DNA from: Chamaecrista fasciculata
Lineage: Eukaryota; Streptophyta; Magnoliopsida; Fabales; Fabaceae
Reading direction: 5' to 3'
Assembly: GCA_003254925.1 (NCBI GenBank)
Contig: QANZ01052941.1
Location: 159,600 to 223,599 of the forward strand
DNA length: 64,000 bases
Of this stretch, positions 36,674-47,783 are shown piece by piece; position 1 is the stretch's first letter; each line of letters opens with the position of its first letter. A program made the position numbers and the translations under genes. The notes beneath the pieces are model-generated. The model was not told the origin of the DNA and ran no database searches. It worked only from the letters and a program-made list of their open reading frames with translations.

Positions 36674-37588
36674 ATCAAGGAAGGAAATGAGACATCAAAC
36701 CAAGACCGTGCCAAAGCTATGATTTTTATACGTCATCATCTTGATGAAGGACTGAAGGCGGAATACCTTACTGTAAAAGATCCCCTTGATTTGTGGCAAA
36801 ATCTAAAAGAAAGATATGACCACTTAAAAACAGTCATCCTGCCTAAAGCCCGATATGAATGGATGCACTTACCATTGCAGGATTTTAAATCAGTGAGTGA
36901 ATATAATTCTGCAATGTTTAAAATCAGCTCTCAAATAAAATTATGTGGAGAAAATATTACTGATGATGATATGTTAGAAAAAACATTCTCCACATTTCAT
37001 GCTTCGAACATGCTATTGCAGCAGCAGTATCGAGAGCGGGGATTTAAAAAATATGCTGATTTAATATCATGTCTCCTTTTGGCTGAACAAAATAATGAAC
37101 TTTTGTTGAAAAATCATGAATCTCGCCCGACCGGTTCTACCCCATTTCCTAAAGCAAATGTGGTAACATTTAATAATTATGGTCGTGGTCATGGTCGTGG
37201 CCGTGGCCGTGGACGTGGTCGCGGTGGTTATCGTGGCCGAGGACGACATAACTTTAAGCCCTATAGTGGTCATGGAGATGGAAAAGCACAAGACAAGGGA
37301 AAGGCACCAGAAAATAAGGATGACAAGATATCCGAAAGTCCATGTCATAGATGTGGTATGAAAGGGCATTGGGCTCGTACATGTCGTACAGCTAAACATC
37401 TGGTTGGACTTTATCAAGCTTCTCTAAGAGAAAAGAAAAGTCTTGAGAAGAAATCTGCTGTAGAGACGAATTTTATTAATCATTTTGATGATAATCTTAT
37501 CAATGAGTCTCTGGGAATGACTGATTTGGATATTGCAGATTTTCTTAATCCAACAGACGGGAATGTCAATTTCTCCTTTGATGCTTAG
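36674..37588 (+). pseudogene. Ty1/copia gag, N-terminus lost at an unresolved base
   Basis: Capsid/nucleocapsid protein of a copia retrotransposon. The frame is open from just after the single N at 36671 to 37588; the first ATG is at 36719. A Gly/Arg-rich segment (about residues 150-170 from that ATG) precedes the zinc knuckle CHRCGMKGHWARTC. Only about 45 nt separate the primer-site region from gag sequence that is already internal, so the start of gag is missing at the N. The frame differs from pol. Confidence 0.8.
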
Positions 37589-37760
37589 TCTAGTTTTTAA
37601 ATTACTTTCTTTTGATGTAATATGTTTAATTTCTGTTTGAAGTTATTTTCTCTGTCTTTAATTTATGTATTTCAATTTCTGTATTCCAAAGTATATTATC
37701 TTTTATGAAATTTAAAGCATCAACTTATTTTCTTTATTTTGTTTTAAGATACCACGGAGT

Positions 37761-40700
37761 ATGGCAATTACTCACGATATTGATGACGATATATGCCTCG
37801 TTGATTGTGCAACAACTCGTACCATTCTTAAAAATGAGAAATATTTCTCATCATTAACTAAAATGGAGGCGAGAGTGAATACTATATCAGGCGCAGTTAA
37901 TATAATTGAAGGTTCTGGAACAACCATTTTTTAGTTACCTAATGGAACAAAATTTATTATAAAGGAAGCTTTATTGTCAACTAAATCCAGAAGGAATCTT
38001 TTAAGCTTTAAGGATATACGCAGTAATGATTTTCATATTGAGACAACTAATGAAAATAATATAGAGTATCTCTATATCACTACGGCTGTCTCACGAGAAA
38101 AGCGTATATTGGAAAAATTACCTGCATTATCCTCTGGATTGTAGTTCACTCGTATTAGCACAATTGAAACCTATGTTGTAGTAAACCAGAAGTTTACTAA
38201 TTCAAAGGATACGTTTTTAACTTGGCATGACCGGTTAGGCCATCCCGGATCTATAATGATGCGTAGAATTATTGAGAACTCTCATGGTCATCAGTTAAAG
38301 AACCAGAAGATTCTTTTATCTAATGAGTTCTCATGTACTGCATGTTTTCAAGGAAAATTAATAATGAGACTATCACCAGTAAAAATTGGGAATGAATCTC
38401 CTGGGTTTCTCGAACGCATTCATGGAGATATATGTGGACCAGTAGTTCCACCTTGTGGACCATTTAAATATTTTATGGTGTTAATTGATGCATCTACTAG
38501 ATGGTCACATGTTTGTTTATTATCATCACGTAATATGGCATTTTCAAGATTGATGGCTCAATTAATAAGATTGAGAGCACAATTTCCAGATTATTCTATT
38601 AAAGCCATACGTCTTGATAATGCTGGTGAATTTACATCCCAGGCTTTTAATGACTATTGTATGTCAATTGGGATAAATGTAGAGCATCCTGTTGCTCATG
38701 TTCACACACAAAATGGTCTTGCAGAATCACTTATTAAGCGCCTTCAATTAATTGCTAGACCATTACTCATGAGAACAAAACTTCCCATTCATGCATGGGG
38801 GCATGCTATTTTACATGTTGCAGCACTTATACGCATTAGACCAACAGCGTATCATAAATTCTCCCCTATGCAATTAGCTTTGGGTCAGGAGCCTAATATT
38901 TCCCATTTAAGAATTTTTGGATGCGCGGTTTATGTTCCAATTGCTCCACCACAGCGCACCAAAATGGGCCCCCAACGAAGATTGGGAATATACGTTGGGT
39001 TTGAATCTCCTTCAATTATAAAATATCTAGAACCTCAGACAGGAGATCTGTTTACGGCACGTTTTGCCGATTGTCAATTTGATGAAAATAATTTCCCAGC
39101 ATTAGGGGGAGAAAAGAAACAGCTGGAAGAACAAATTACTTGGCATGCACATTTATTAAATCAATTTGATCCTCGTACAAAACAATGTGAACTGGAAGTT
39201 CAAAGAATTGTGCATTTGCAAAATATTGCAAATCAATTGCCAAATGCATTCACTGACCCAAAGAAAGTGACCAAATCACATATTCCAGCTGTGAATGCTC
39301 CAATTCGTATAGAGGTCCCAGAAGGACCAGGAAATTCCATTGCAAATGGAAGTAACACACGCCTGAAGCGTGGTAGACCAATCGGTTCCAAAGATAAGAT
39401 TCCTCGAAAACGAAAAGGAGCAAATAAACTTGATGATAATGGTCAAGGTGAGGGAACCAGTACAATGAATGATAAAGAAGGCATATCTAATGAAATATCT
39501 CCAGAAGAGATTCAGGTACCTGATAATGAAACAAATAATGAGATCTCGATAAATTACATTGATACTGGAAAAATATGGAACCGATGTGAAACTATTGTCG
39601 ACAGTATTTTTGCATACAATATAGCGCTAGATGTTGTAAATGAAAATGAGGATCATGAACTGCAATCCGTTGAAGAATGTCAACGGAGAACAGATTGGCC
39701 AAATTGGAAAGATGCGATTCAAGCTGAATTAAACTCACTTAAAAAACATGAAGATTTTGGACCTATAGTCCGAACACCTGATGGTGTAAAACCAGTCAGG
39801 TATAGATGGGTCTTTGTACGAAAAAGAAATGAGAAAAATGAAATTGTGAGGTACAAAGCAAGACTTGTAGCTCAAGGTTTTACACAAAGACCTGGAATCG
39901 ATTATGAGGAGACTTATTCTCCAGTGGTGGATGCTATTACTTTTAAATTTTTGATAAGTCTGGCTGTTAATAAAAGACTTGATATGTATCTGATGGATGT
40001 TGTTACAGCCTACTTATATGGATCACTTGATAGTGATATATATATGAAAATCCCTGAAGGATTTAAAATGCCTGAAATATGTAAGTCAAGTGATCGAGGC
40101 TTATACTCAATTAAATTGCAAAGATCGTTATATGGATTAAAACAATCCGGGCGCATGTGGTATAATCGCCTCAGTGAATATTTGCTACAAAAAGGGTACA
40201 AAAATGATCGGATTTGTCCATGTGTTTTTATAAAAAGATCTGAATCAGAATTTGTTATTATTGCAGTATATGTTGACGATTTAAATATCATTGGAACCCC
40301 TAAATGTCTTTCAGAAGCAGTAAAACTCTTAAAAGAGGAATTTGAAATGAAAGACCTTGGAAAGACAAAATATTGTCTTGGTTTACAAATTGAACATTTA
40401 AAACAGGGGGTATTTGTTCATCAATCAACATATGTTAAACGGGTCTTAAAATGTTTTTACATGGACAAGGCTCATCCGTTAAGTACGCCTATGGTAGTAA
40501 GATCACTTGACGTGACGAAGGACCCTTTCCGTCCCCAAGGGGAAGGTGAAGAACTACTTGGTCCTAATGTGTCATATCTTAGTGCTATTGGAGCCTTGAT
40601 GTATCTAGCTAATGGCACAAGACCAAATATAGCTTTTTTAGTTAATTTGCTTGCAAGATATAGTTCTTTACCAACCAAACGACATTGGAAAGGAATTCAA

Positions 40701-41270
40701 CATATTTTTAGATACCTTCGTGGAACAATTGATAAAGGTTTATTTTACTCAAATAAATTTAATTCATCATTAATTGGTTATGTCGATGCTGGTTATCTAT
40801 CTGACCCTCACAAAGGGCGATCACAAACAGGCTATTTGTTTACATTTGGTGATACAGCTATCTCTTGGCGTTCAACAAAACAAACTTTAGCAGCTACTTC
40901 ATCAAATCATGCTGAGTTACTTGCAATTCATGAAGCAAGTCGTGAATGTGTATGGTTGAGATCCATTACTCAACATATTCATCAGTCGTGTGGCCTGTCA
41001 TCTCATGAGAAGCATCCGACAATATTGTATGAAGACAATGCCGCTTGTATTGCTCAACTAAAAGACGGCTATATCAAAGGCGACCGAACTAAACATATTT
41101 CGCCAAAATTCTTTTTTACTCATGATCATCAAAAAGATGGTGAAATTAATGTTCAACAAGTTCGTTCAAGTGATAATTTAGCAGATTTGTTCACTAAGGC
41201 GTTACCAACTGCAACATTTGAGAAGCTCGTTTATCGAATTGGTATGCGTCGATTAAAAGATCTTCAGTGA
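37761..41270 (+). pseudogene. Ty1/copia pol (protease, integrase, reverse transcriptase, RNase H) with two early stops
   Basis: From 37761 the frame covers a protease-like segment (LVDCATTRTIL, with Cys where the family usually has Ser after Asp), then TAG at 37932 and TAG at 38142. From 38256 to the stop at 41270 it is open for 1004 codons. The integrase core shows DASTRWSH, LDNAGEFTS and QNGLAESLIKR. The RT has the active-site motif YVDDLNIIG. The RNase H region has VDAGYLSDPHKGRSQTGY and NHAELLAIHEAS. The stops and the altered protease motif make autonomous activity unlikely, but the long intact RT/RH frame shows limited decay. Confidence 0.92.
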
Positions 41271-41410
41271 TGTGATAATGAGGGGGAGATACGCGCTGCA
41301 CTCTTTTTTCCTTCACCATGGTTTAGTCCCACTGGGTTTTCATGGTAAGGTTTTTAATGAGGCAGCCTTTAATGCGTATCAATAAATCGTGAATATTCAA
41401 GGGGGAGTGT

Positions 41411-41541
41411 TGTAAATAATTATGTTTGTGAATATTCACATTTGTCTCTTGGTATTCTCCGTGTTTAGAAGTTTGAGTTTTCCCTTAGTTTCTCTATGCA
41501 CATGAATATCTTATCCTTTCATAATGTACGTACATTAAGTT
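41411..41541 (+). mobile_element. 3' LTR of the Ty1/copia element, truncated
   Basis: It repeats the first half of the 5' LTR (TGTAAATAATTATGTTTGTG onward) after the polypurine tract 'aagggggagtgt'. Similarity stops after 'cattaagtt' at about 41541, so about half of the LTR is missing. A 'gtac' duplication at 41527-41530 and a small deletion distinguish it from the 5' LTR. Confidence 0.88.
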
Positions 41542-44268
41542 TATAAAGCATATTTTGTAATATTTTATGTAATTGAATCATTCAGAGTTTAGAATAGTGA
41601 TTCATTTTCTTTTTCATGTATAAATAATACATGTATTGGTAAAATTTAAAATTAATCATTTTATCAAATGATTTTTAAACCTGAATTTCACATCGTTAAG
41701 CAGCTAGGGTACCTGAAGTTTTGTTCTATCAATTTTAAGGAAAAATAGTGACGTGGCACAATTTTATCCATCAGTTTTCACTGTATCTAAACTGTCGGTT
41801 TCTCTTGCATCTTAAAATACATAATTAATTTTTTAACAAATAAATCAAATTAAATATTTTTATTAATATAAACATCATTAAACTCATGCATAATTAATTT
41901 TTTATCAATATATACAAGTTAAAAATATGATCTTTTTTAAACTAGAGTGGCTCAATTTGGACAAAAAACAGAACAAATGTGAAAGTTTAATGATCAAAAT
42001 AAAACAAAAAATAGTTTTACGACCAAAATGAAAATTATCTGATAGTTTGTGTACGAAAATTTGATTTTTCACTGAGTCACATGAGCGCCACATCAGTTGT
42101 TTCCCTTAAAATTGATGGAACAAAATCACAGGTACCCTAACTACTTAATGAGGAGAAGCTCGGTACCCAAAGTGAAACTTGAAAAATCACACAACAACAA
42201 TGGGAGATTTGGTCATACCACGAGTACCTTTTCTGTAATGTACCCTAATTTTTTTGGTTCACTATTACAGATAAAGGAAATAAAATATGTAATTTTTCAT
42301 AATTTTTAATAAATAAAAAACTAAACACAAATTTTTTTAATATGTAATGAACTAACCAGAATAGTTAAATTGAACAATCATTATAAAGTACAAAGGATCA
42401 AAAGGTAAAAAAAACATGAGACATACAACTACAAGTGTGTATCAAATTAACAAGTCAATAATCATTATTTTATTATAAAAGACCAAATTTTTGAAACCGA
42501 TAGATATCAATATCAAGTTCAAAATTTAAAAATAAAAAATAAAACATAAGGTATGTGCAAGTTGGCGGGTTGGATTGGATTGAGCATGCTCAAAATTTTG
42601 AAACCTGCAATCAACTCAAACCATTGGGGGCTCACTTTTTTTTTGACCAAATCAACCCGCTAGCTCAACCAAAACATACATGTTGGATTGGATTTGGCGG
42701 GTTGGCGGGAACTGCTGAACATCCATAAATAAAAGTTTTTCTTTGACTTCATTTATTGTTTTCTTACATGTAAATTCTCTTACTTATTGTATGTTTTTAA
42801 TTCAGTTAAACAAATGATCTATATGGTAATACAAGTAATATAACTATAAAGAAAAAAAGTGATTCCCCTTTTATTTAGTTTTTCATTCTTTTGTAACTTT
42901 GGATTTCACTCACAATGGGTGATAAAATCCACCAATAATATTGACTAAATTTTACTCAGTATAGTTTTACCAAATACTAATTGTAAATTTATGTTAACTT
43001 ATACAAAAGTTGAACAATTTTGATATTATTAAACTAAAACTTTAGTCCTTATAGTTTTACTAAATTTGTAACTCAGTCTCTGTTTTTTTATTTGTTGTAA
43101 CTTAGTTTTTATATTTTTTTGAAAAATTATAAGACAATCCTTAATCTTTCACAGTATTAAAACTCGATTAGCTAAATGTCTATTTGGCATTTCAATGCAT
43201 TTAGGTAATAAAAAAAAAGATTCTTCTAATTTAATAACAATGGCCAAACCCACAAAAACTACACTATAGTTATCCAATTCTTGAAACCATACCTTATACC
43301 ATTTCCTCCTTTGGGGATACCATTCTCATATGACAGAAGCAAGATCATCTCCCTCAAGGTTTTGGTAAGAGGAGAAAATCTCATGGGACTAGATCAAAAT
43401 ACCTATGCTCAATGGGGACTCGCAGATTTTACCTTGTGGGTCGAAGTATGGGTTCGAGTCTTACCTCAACAGGTCCGACTCCGGGTAGGTAGTATCCTCC
43501 CCTTACCTTACCCATATTTATTTATATATATAAAAATATAATAAATTATAACTTTATGTATTGACAAAATATTAAATTATAAAAGTAAAATGTTAATTAT
43601 TTAATACATATTAAACTATATATTTTAATTTTAATAATACATTCTTATCTATGAATTTTATATTTTTAGTAATTGCAAATACAAAAAAATGACAAAATTA
43701 AATTTTTTATCAATAAAAAATAATTTATTATAAGAATTCTCAGGGTCTGGGTCTAAGTATGGGTTTGACTATTCAATGGGTATGAAGATGAACATTGATT
43801 TTAATACCCTCTCATATATGAGTCCGAGTCCGAAATCGAGGATCATAGTACGTACCCATACCCTTCTTATAATCATCCTTACATGGGACAAGATAGATCC
43901 AAAATACACTGGGTTAACTTTGATTGATGAAGTAATTGAGCATAATTTTGGGAAAACAACAATGAAAATGTCATGTTTGGACCACAACTTAAAGTAAAAA
44001 TTGATACTTTATCTTTTTTTTTTTGGGCCCAAAATCCTTCATTTATCTCCTTTTGCATTTTGCATTTGAATTTAAATTGAAACAACAAATTAGTCTTTGA
44101 ATAATTAAAATATACGATTTGGTTATTGAGATATTTTAATTACCAACGACGTGGTCCTTAGTGAAGATTTGATCTTTTAATTTAAACTAATTTTATATTT
44201 TTTTTGTCCGAAAATTTGTATTATATTACTACTTGGTAGTCATTAAATTTAACCTTTTTTTGTCAATG
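41542..44268. other. Intergenic region with diffuse repeat debris
   Basis: No gene. 42560-42725 has repeated 'ggcgggttgg' and 'aacccgc' motifs typical of hAT-derived debris. 43395-43510 and 43740-43880 share 'gtatgggttcgag/gtatgggtttga' and 'gtccgactccgg' type wording, possibly two ends of one decayed element. Boundaries could not be fixed. Confidence 0.4.
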
Positions 44269-45010
44269 GTTTTGGTGGATCTGACAAAACATTTGTATGG
44301 AACACACTGACTACAACTATAAGCTCTAGAGGAGACTTAGTTCTAGCAAGTGGACTAAAGATGAGTAGTCTTATAAATAATTCAAATACTCAACTTTTAA
44401 ACTAGACTTTTTTTTTATGAGCATTATGATGAATAAATTTTCTTTGTGAAAACAGTGGCATGAAGTGGAATTGCATCACAGAAAATATCAAGTGGACATA
44501 CTACACACTCTAGATTTGGGCTTCTAATTAAGTGCAATGAGAAAAGTACGTGCAATATAATACAAAACAGTGATATTGAAGAACTCATTCTACAAACTAC
44601 TCTTATATGGGACGAGACTCCGATGACTCATCGGTACTATTTTGAGGCTCTTGATATAACATTGAAGGATATTGATGTTCATTTCCAGCTTAATGAAAAT
44701 GTCACTCCAAAATTCATTTAGCTAGAAGATTTTACAAGTCAAAAAATTTTAATTGCACAAATATTGGTTACACCTTCCAATTCTAAGATTCCCTTCAAAT
44801 TTCAACATCGTCAATTTTCACTGACTTTATCCTTTGCAATGACCATTAACAAAAGTCCAGGTCAATCATTATCAACAATTGGTCTTTATTTCCCACTTAC
44901 ATTGTTTACTCATGGTCAACATATGGTAAACTTTGTAATTTATATATGTTGGTTCACAATTTCAATGATCTTATCCAATCTATTGTTGACACTATATATG
45001 GTGATCTTTT
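44269..45010 (+). pseudogene. Helitron helicase (Pif1-like) deletion derivative, copy 1
   Basis: Fragments in order: a degenerate Walker A region GFGGSDKTFVWNTLTTTISS (44269 on); LIWDETPMTHRYYFEALDIT near 44605 (Walker B and following motif); and the C-terminal SNSKIPFKFQHRQFSLTLSF and MTINKSPGQSLSTIGLYF at 44775-44900. The parts between the second and third blocks are deleted, and frames shift. The parent protein unwinds DNA during rolling-circle transposition. Confidence 0.75.
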
Positions 45011-45222
45011 AAAAAAATATCAAGATGATAAATATTTTAGAGACAGAGTTATCCCATTAATATATAGAATGTTGTATACTTTGTAACTTATTGTAATAGT
45101 ATAACCATTCATGTATCACATAAGTCAATTATTGTGAAATAACAAAATGATAAAAGTATTTTACATAAACCTAACATTTACAAATATGAAATCATTTGTA
45201 GGATTTTTTTATAACTCAACCA

Positions 45223-45247
45223 CCCGTGCATCGCACGGGTCAAACCC
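45223..45247 (+). other. Helitron-type 3' hairpin and decayed terminus
   Basis: A perfect 7-bp hairpin, CCCGTGC-atc-GCACGGG, is followed by 'tcaaaccCTAT', where an intact Helitron would have CTRR (for example CTAG). It lies downstream of the first helicase remnant and probably marks that element's end. Confidence 0.6.
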
Positions 45248-45496
45248 TATAATTTTAAAACTCCTAAGGCATTTCAAATAACAAAAAGTTTAAATTTTTT
45301 TCTCAAACCAATTCGTCAACTTAACTCAAAAGTTGGTTTTGTCAAGTTGGTAAGTTGATCAAATTCATTGAATACTCTTAAGCTTATTCATTGTTAATAA
45401 TTATAATTATAGAAACTAAATTAAAATTTTGAACCCAAAACAATAAATGAAATTATGGAAGATGATGAGCATTTTAGTGCTTGATCTTAATCTATA

Positions 45497-45560
45497 CTAG
45501 ATGCTTTGCGTGCCCGTTGGCACACAAATATGTATACAAAATTTAAAATAATTTAATTAA
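45497..45560 (-). mobile_element. Helitron 3' terminus related to the 180-bp family
   Basis: On the minus strand the text ends '...gtgtgccaacgggcacgcaaagcatCTAG' followed by T. This is the same 3' hairpin and terminal sequence as the 180-bp elements, with mismatches. Similarity fades after about 55 bp, so it is a relative, not a full copy. Confidence 0.6.
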
Positions 45561-45619
45561 AAATATATAAATTAATTTCTTTGGATAATAATTTCTATTA
45601 GTGTTTTTAAACATAAAGA

Positions 45620-45630
45620 NNNNNNNNNNN
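45620..45630. other. Assembly gap (11 N)
   Basis: Eleven undetermined bases followed by a T run of about 18. Sequence between the two Helitron remnants is incomplete here. Confidence 0.99.
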
Positions 45631-45679
45631 TTTTTTTTTTTTTTTCTGAGCTATACACTACAAAAATACTGATTCTATC

Positions 45680-46154
45680 AAAGGTTCCGGTTTACCAAAC
45701 CACAGAATCCGGGTTAAGGTTGGAGCTCCGGCAATGCTCCTGCGAAACATGAATGGGTATTTGCAACGACACAAGATTGATCGTGTCCAGACTTGATGAC
45801 CGTGTAATTGAAGCTATCCCAATAGCTGGTCGGTCGACGGGACAGAAAATACTGATTGCAAGGATGTTGATCACTTCTTCTAATTCTAAGATCCCGCTTA
45901 AATTTCAACGCCGTCAATTCCCATTGACTCTATCTTTTGCAATGACGATCAACAAGAGCCAAGGGCAATCATTGTCGATGGTTGGATTATATCTCCCTAA
46001 ACCAGTGTTCACGCATGGTCAGCTATATGTTGCACTTTCCAGAGTTCGTTCCAGGGCCGGCATAAAAATACTAATTGCACATTCACCCAAGGACGAAGAA
46101 AGCAGTAAAACTGATAAAGTTGTGTACAGAGAAGTATTCCAAAATGATAGATGA
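45680..46154 (+). pseudogene. Helitron helicase (Pif1-like) C-terminus, copy 2
   Basis: [12 protein letters not shown] in one frame (near 45725) is followed, one base out of frame, by an ORF at 45753-46154 with [40 protein letters not shown] and [20 protein letters not shown]. These are the last helicase motifs of plant Helitron proteins, ending at a natural-looking stop (46153). The N-terminal helicase and the Rep domain are absent. Less decayed than copy 1. Confidence 0.85.
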
Positions 46155-46439
46155 CTTATTAATATGAATAAGGTAGACTGAATTGTTTTTTATTTTACAT
46201 AATGATATCATTTTGATAATGATATGCTGGATAAGCACTATAACATGTTTTGTTTACATTCATTTCCAATAATATATTTGCTAAACATTATAAAGTTGTA
46301 CTAAACCATTAAGTGGATCCATTTAACATGAATGAACTTACTAGATCAGATTATGTTTGTGATTAGATTGAAGTCCCCGTAGTATATAATGCTATGGACC
46401 AAACATATACCCTGTAACAGATTTCTGTAACACGATGCA

Positions 46440-46454
46440 CGGGTCAAAACCTAG
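46440..46454 (+). other. Helitron 3' terminus of copy 2
   Basis: 'cgggtcaaaacCTAG' followed by T, about 300 bp after the helicase stop. It resembles the terminus at 45247, but here CTAG is intact. Upstream 'cacgatgcacggg' is half of the family hairpin. Confidence 0.6.
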
Positions 46455-46715
46455 TAATATTATAAAACGTGTCTCCTTCTCTTATGCTCCCACAATGTCG
46501 CTTCAAACACTTTAATACCGACATGTAATGTGAAACTCACATTATTATCCACTTTAACTAACTATGAATAATCATGATTATATTGAAGATTGACTGTATT
46601 GACTATTTGTATTATAAAATGTGTCACATTCTTTTGTGTTGCATAATCTCCTTTGAGAACAATTTGTTGCCAAATGCACTATACAAACACATTATTATTT
46701 ACTTAAGGGTCCTTC

Positions 46716-46748
46716 TAACATGTGCCCTAACCCTTAGGGCACATGTTA
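46716..46748. repeat. Perfect 15-bp hairpin at the end of a possible MITE
   Basis: 'taacatgtgccctaa' and its exact inverse are separated by 'ccc'. The right half with 'aagattttttttattggtcaatt' resembles the inverse of 46840-46890 ('ctaaccaattataaaaaaaa'...'ttaaaatatgttctaagg'), so a short TIR element at about 46730-46887 is likely. Confidence 0.5.
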
Positions 46749-46899
46749 AGATTTTTTTTATTGGTCAATTGAGTTTTCAAACATTAAAAAATTATCTTTT
46801 AAATGAATTTTCGTAGATTTCAAGAGATGAGATGCTCTACTAACCAATTATAAAAAAAACCTTAAAATATGTTCTAAGGACATAGATAAATCCTTACTT

Positions 46900-47660
46900 T
46901 AACTATCTATATATTATTAGTTATGATTGAGTATCCGTAATGATTGTATTAACAACCAAGGATCATTGCTAATTCCCTTACTTTCATGTTTTATTTTATT
47001 TTAATTGTCATTGTTATTAGGCAAAACACATTATTACAATCTTTAACTATCTTAAACTTATTTTCAAAAAAGTAACTAGTAATACCAATAAATTCTTTTA
47101 TCTTAATATTATTTGTAAATTCCTTAAATTAAATATGAGATAAATACCAAAAACTTATATTATCAATTGTCAACACCGCAAACTCATTACTCATATAGTA
47201 CACACAAACTTTGTCAATAATAAGAAAAATAATTCCGGTTTTCCTATTTCCTTTTTCGTCCCTATCTACCGATCTACGTCATCCTCACAATATGAAAATA
47301 TGAACAACTTTGAACACCGCATGCCATTTTTCGCACTACACCACCAAGTCCCTCACTCGCTTCCCTCCATAACCCCTTTTCCCAATGGTAAAACGTAACT
47401 ACATCGTCTTTCTTTCTTGTGTAAACTAACACTTTGATTCTAAAAAAAACACTCTCAGTCCCCGTAAATTAAAATATATTTTTTTATCATTGAAAGATTA
47501 AAATATATACTAATTAGTCTTTCAAAGATTAAAATAGTATACTATTTAATCCATAAAAAAAACTAATTAGTATAACGTTTTGATTTTTCAGAGACTAAAT
47601 TATATATTTTTATCCTTCGGAGACCCAATTGTCGGCTCAATGATTTTTCAATGACTAAAT
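46900..47660. other. Spacer upstream of the aspartic protease gene
   Basis: No gene. 47460-47660 contains repeated 'gattaaaatatat', 'ctaattagt' and 'gactaaatta' phrases in both orientations, a small foldback-like repeat within the presumed promoter. Confidence 0.45.
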
Positions 47661-47706
47661 TATTAGTTGATTCTTCTTTCTTTCACTCTCCCTCTTTTTC
47701 TCCCTG

Positions 47707-47714
47707 TATATAAT
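47707..47714 (+). promoter_or_regulatory. Candidate TATA box of the aspartic protease gene
   Basis: TATATAAT lies 77 bp upstream of the proposed ATG at 47784, after a CT-rich tract. Position and sequence fit a plant TATA box; no direct evidence for the transcription start. Confidence 0.5.
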
Positions 47715-47783
47715 CTTTTTCAAAAAAACATGTATTACACTCCATCCTCATCACTTGCTCTGTTTCATCATCTCAATCCCAAA

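Noticed and set aside
38256..41270. Intact host gene with a 1004-codon ORF
   Set aside because: Integrase, reverse transcriptase and RNase H motifs plus flanking LTRs identify it as copia pol.
42557..42727. Defined hAT element with 'ggcgggttgg' ends
   Set aside because: I could not find paired termini or an 8-bp duplication; left as repeat debris.
47667..47783. Upstream start for the aspartic protease
   Set aside because: The extension begins at a TTG codon and would put extra residues before a clear signal peptide; ATG at 47784 fits better.
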